A stretch of DNA of 64,000 nucleotides from Dyadobacter sp. SG02 (GTDB lineage: Bacteria > Bacteroidota > Bacteroidia > Cytophagales > Spirosomataceae). Each line of letters opens with the position of its first letter. The first letter of the stretch is position 1. The notes under the pieces are model-generated. The model worked only from the letters and a program-made list of their open reading frames with translations, was not told the DNA's origin and ran no database searches. The stretch spans positions 248,001-312,000 of the forward strand of contig NZ_FNYL01000005.1 of NCBI RefSeq assembly GCF_900109045.1. The letters run 5' to 3'. Below are positions 62,986 to 64,000 of this stretch, piece after piece. The position numbers were made by a program, and so were the translations under genes.

Positions 62986-63558
62986 TCAATAAAATAAAAT
63001 CATGAAAAGCGAAGGCAAAATCGTATGCCACTTGTCCCGGAAAAGCCGCAAAGCCTGCGAGAGCAGATTTGCAACGGCTGGTCGTGAAATGTCGAGCACT
63101 TCGGCGATCTGCTCGTGCGAGAGGTTTTCGAAGAATTTGAGGTGAATGATTTCACGCTGGCGGGGCGTCAGCGAATGCAGTACCGTCCCGATTTGCAGCT
63201 TACGGCGCTCATCGGTTTCGGTGGAGATCAGCCGGGTTTCGATATCATCCTCGGCATCCCGGTTTTCATGCCAGCTTTCAAACGGCGTAAGCGCGTGCGT
63301 CCGTTCGATCTCTTTCAGCAGCCGGTTGCGAAGGCTTTTCAGCAGATAAGGCCTGATTTTGTCGGTGTCGGCCAGAAATCGCCTGCGGTCCCAGAGAGAG
63401 GCGAAAAGGTCGTGAATGCAGTCGTTCAGCGTATCGCGGTCGTGGATAAAGCGGGAGCCGTATTCGAACAGCGCACGAAACTCACGCCGGATCATGTCTT
63501 CAAAAACGGCCGCGTCGCCATTTTTGAACTTCTTCCAACGTTCCAGGTCCTGCTCCAT
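62986..63558 (-). CDS. ECF RNA polymerase sigma factor (FecI-like)
   Basis: 190 aa with region 2 (~25-85; FRALFEYGSRFIHDRDTLNDCIHDLFASLWDRR) and region 4 (~125-180; LTPRQREIIHLKFFENLSHEQIAEVLDISRPAVANLL). The downstream FecR gene and STN-bearing SusC identify it as the sigma of a trans-envelope nutrient-sensing system. The sigma-70 region 1 is absent, as normal. A U-tailed terminator of the preceding gene lies 80 bp upstream. Confidence 0.95.
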   Translation of the reverse strand: MEQDLERWKKFKNGDAAVFEDMIRREFRALFEYGSRFIHDRDTLNDCIHDLFASLWDRRRFLADTDKIRPYLLKSLRNRLLKEIERTHALTPFESWHENRDAEDDIETRLISTETDERRKLQIGTVLHSLTPRQREIIHLKFFENLSHEQIAEVLDISRPAVANLLSQALRLFRDKWHTILPSLFMILFY

Positions 63559-63640
63559 CGGTCAGCCAGTGTACAAAATGAGTGCTACGAATGATCGAAT
63601 TTCTTTATTAAGTAAAATTTTACCCGGAATTACTGCAAAA

Positions 63641-63669
63641 AAGAAAAATCCTCCGAACAAGGAGGATTT
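63641..63669 (-). terminator. Rho-independent terminator of the T9SS gene
   Basis: On the minus strand AAATCCTCC, 6-nt loop, GGAGGATTT, then TTCTTTTTT. It lies just past the T9SS gene stop at 63692. Confidence 0.88.
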
Positions 63670-63691
63670 GAATGTATAGACAAAGTTGTTT

Positions 63692-64000
63692 TTACCGTAC
63701 GATAACCAGCTTTTGCCCGGTACTTTTCGGCGCCGTTTCACTGGTAGCGATGAGGTAAGTCCCGTTTTCAAGCCCTGCCAACCCGATTTGCCCTCCGGAC
63801 ACCCGGGTCTTTAACCTCAACCGACAGGTAGTGGTCGGAATACATTTCATACAAGCCATCCGTCGCCTTCAAGGCTTTTTGTAACCTTTCGCCGCATCAT
63901 CCACCACCAGCACCCAATCGTGGCCGTAGCCCGAGGTAGGCGGTACAAATTTGTTTACCGATTTATTGTCAAATTTCCCGGCGTCCCGCACCTTGCCGTT
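63692..64000 (-). pseudogene. Frameshifted 3' end of a secreted protein with a T9SS sorting tail
   Basis: Entering from the right edge, one frame gives SGYGHDWVLVVDDA (collagen-binding-like C-terminal domain of secreted glycosidases) and stops at 63869. A second frame continues DGLYEMYSDHYLSVEV. A third gives GQIGLAGLENGTYLIAT to KLVIVR and the stop at 63692. Adding one base in the AAAAA run near 63880 and one shift near the CCCGGG at 63803 would restore one protein with a C-terminal sorting signal. Either a recent pseudogene or sequence errors. The 5' part lies outside the window. Confidence 0.6.

Noticed and set aside
1-64000. tRNA, rRNA, prophage or transposase genes
   Set aside because: No cloverleaf-like sequence with a matching anticodon and CCA, no rRNA segment and no integrase or transposase motif was seen in any frame.

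Overview
The window reads as chromosome of an environmental Bacteroidota bacterium of the order Cytophagales, most likely Spirosomaceae and Dyadobacter-like. This is inferred from gene content, not from a marker gene. Evidence: two SusC/SusD pairs; T9SS C-terminal sorting domains; FecR anti-sigma/ECF sigma regulation; LytS-type kinases with a LytTR regulator; promoters of the Bacteroidota form TTG-N18/22-TAnnTTTG; and few Shine-Dalgarno sites. No rRNA, tRNA, CRISPR array, prophage or transposase gene was seen.

Layout. 1-1818: two translationally coupled sensor kinases, the second running off the left edge. 2020-9240: FAD oxidoreductase, class A penicillin-binding protein, AraC regulator, SDR, second AraC regulator and a small ABM-like protein, with two families of hairpin repeats between them. 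9355-11706: an unusual GAF protein that may carry a divergent class III cyclase domain. 11885-16646: T9SS repeat protein, DUF4198 periplasmic protein with a Fur-like mini-regulator, and an AT-hook-tailed protein. 16647-17457: an 0.8-kb gene-free stretch with LacI-type operator look-alikes before a GH97 glycosidase. 19607-24908: membrane protein, PepSY reductase-like protein, and a kinase/kinase/LytTR cluster.

24910-34455: phosphate-ester hydrolases, a putative GNAT toxin-antitoxin pair, and a minus-strand locus susC-susD-phosphatase-metallophosphoesterase that looks like an organophosphorus uptake system. 34456-43088: membrane PHP protein overlapping a GT39-like glycosyltransferase, a lipoprotein, a sigma/anti-sigma/DUF4097-like operon, and an orphan four-gene envelope operon. 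43163-51313: esterase, SRPBCC protein, short UvrA-like ABC ATPase preceded by facing 8-bp repeat arrays, two VOC proteins, a GlxA-type regulator, and four small uncharacterised genes.

51349-63558 is one co-oriented minus-strand locus: ECF sigma, FecR, susC with STN domain, susD, a 1088-aa cytochrome/DUF1549/LamG/DUF1553 lipoprotein, and a Tat-exported DUF1501 protein. The regulators probably sense substrate bound to SusC and induce the locus. Cargo and chemistry are unknown. The right edge holds the frameshifted tail of a secreted T9SS protein.

The best candidates for undescribed biology are the GAF/cyclase-like protein, the DUF1501-DUF1553 Sus locus, the phosphatase Sus locus, and the GNAT pair with its unfamiliar small partner. 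Start codons were moved inward from the longest ORF where a signal peptide, promoter or overlap argued for it.
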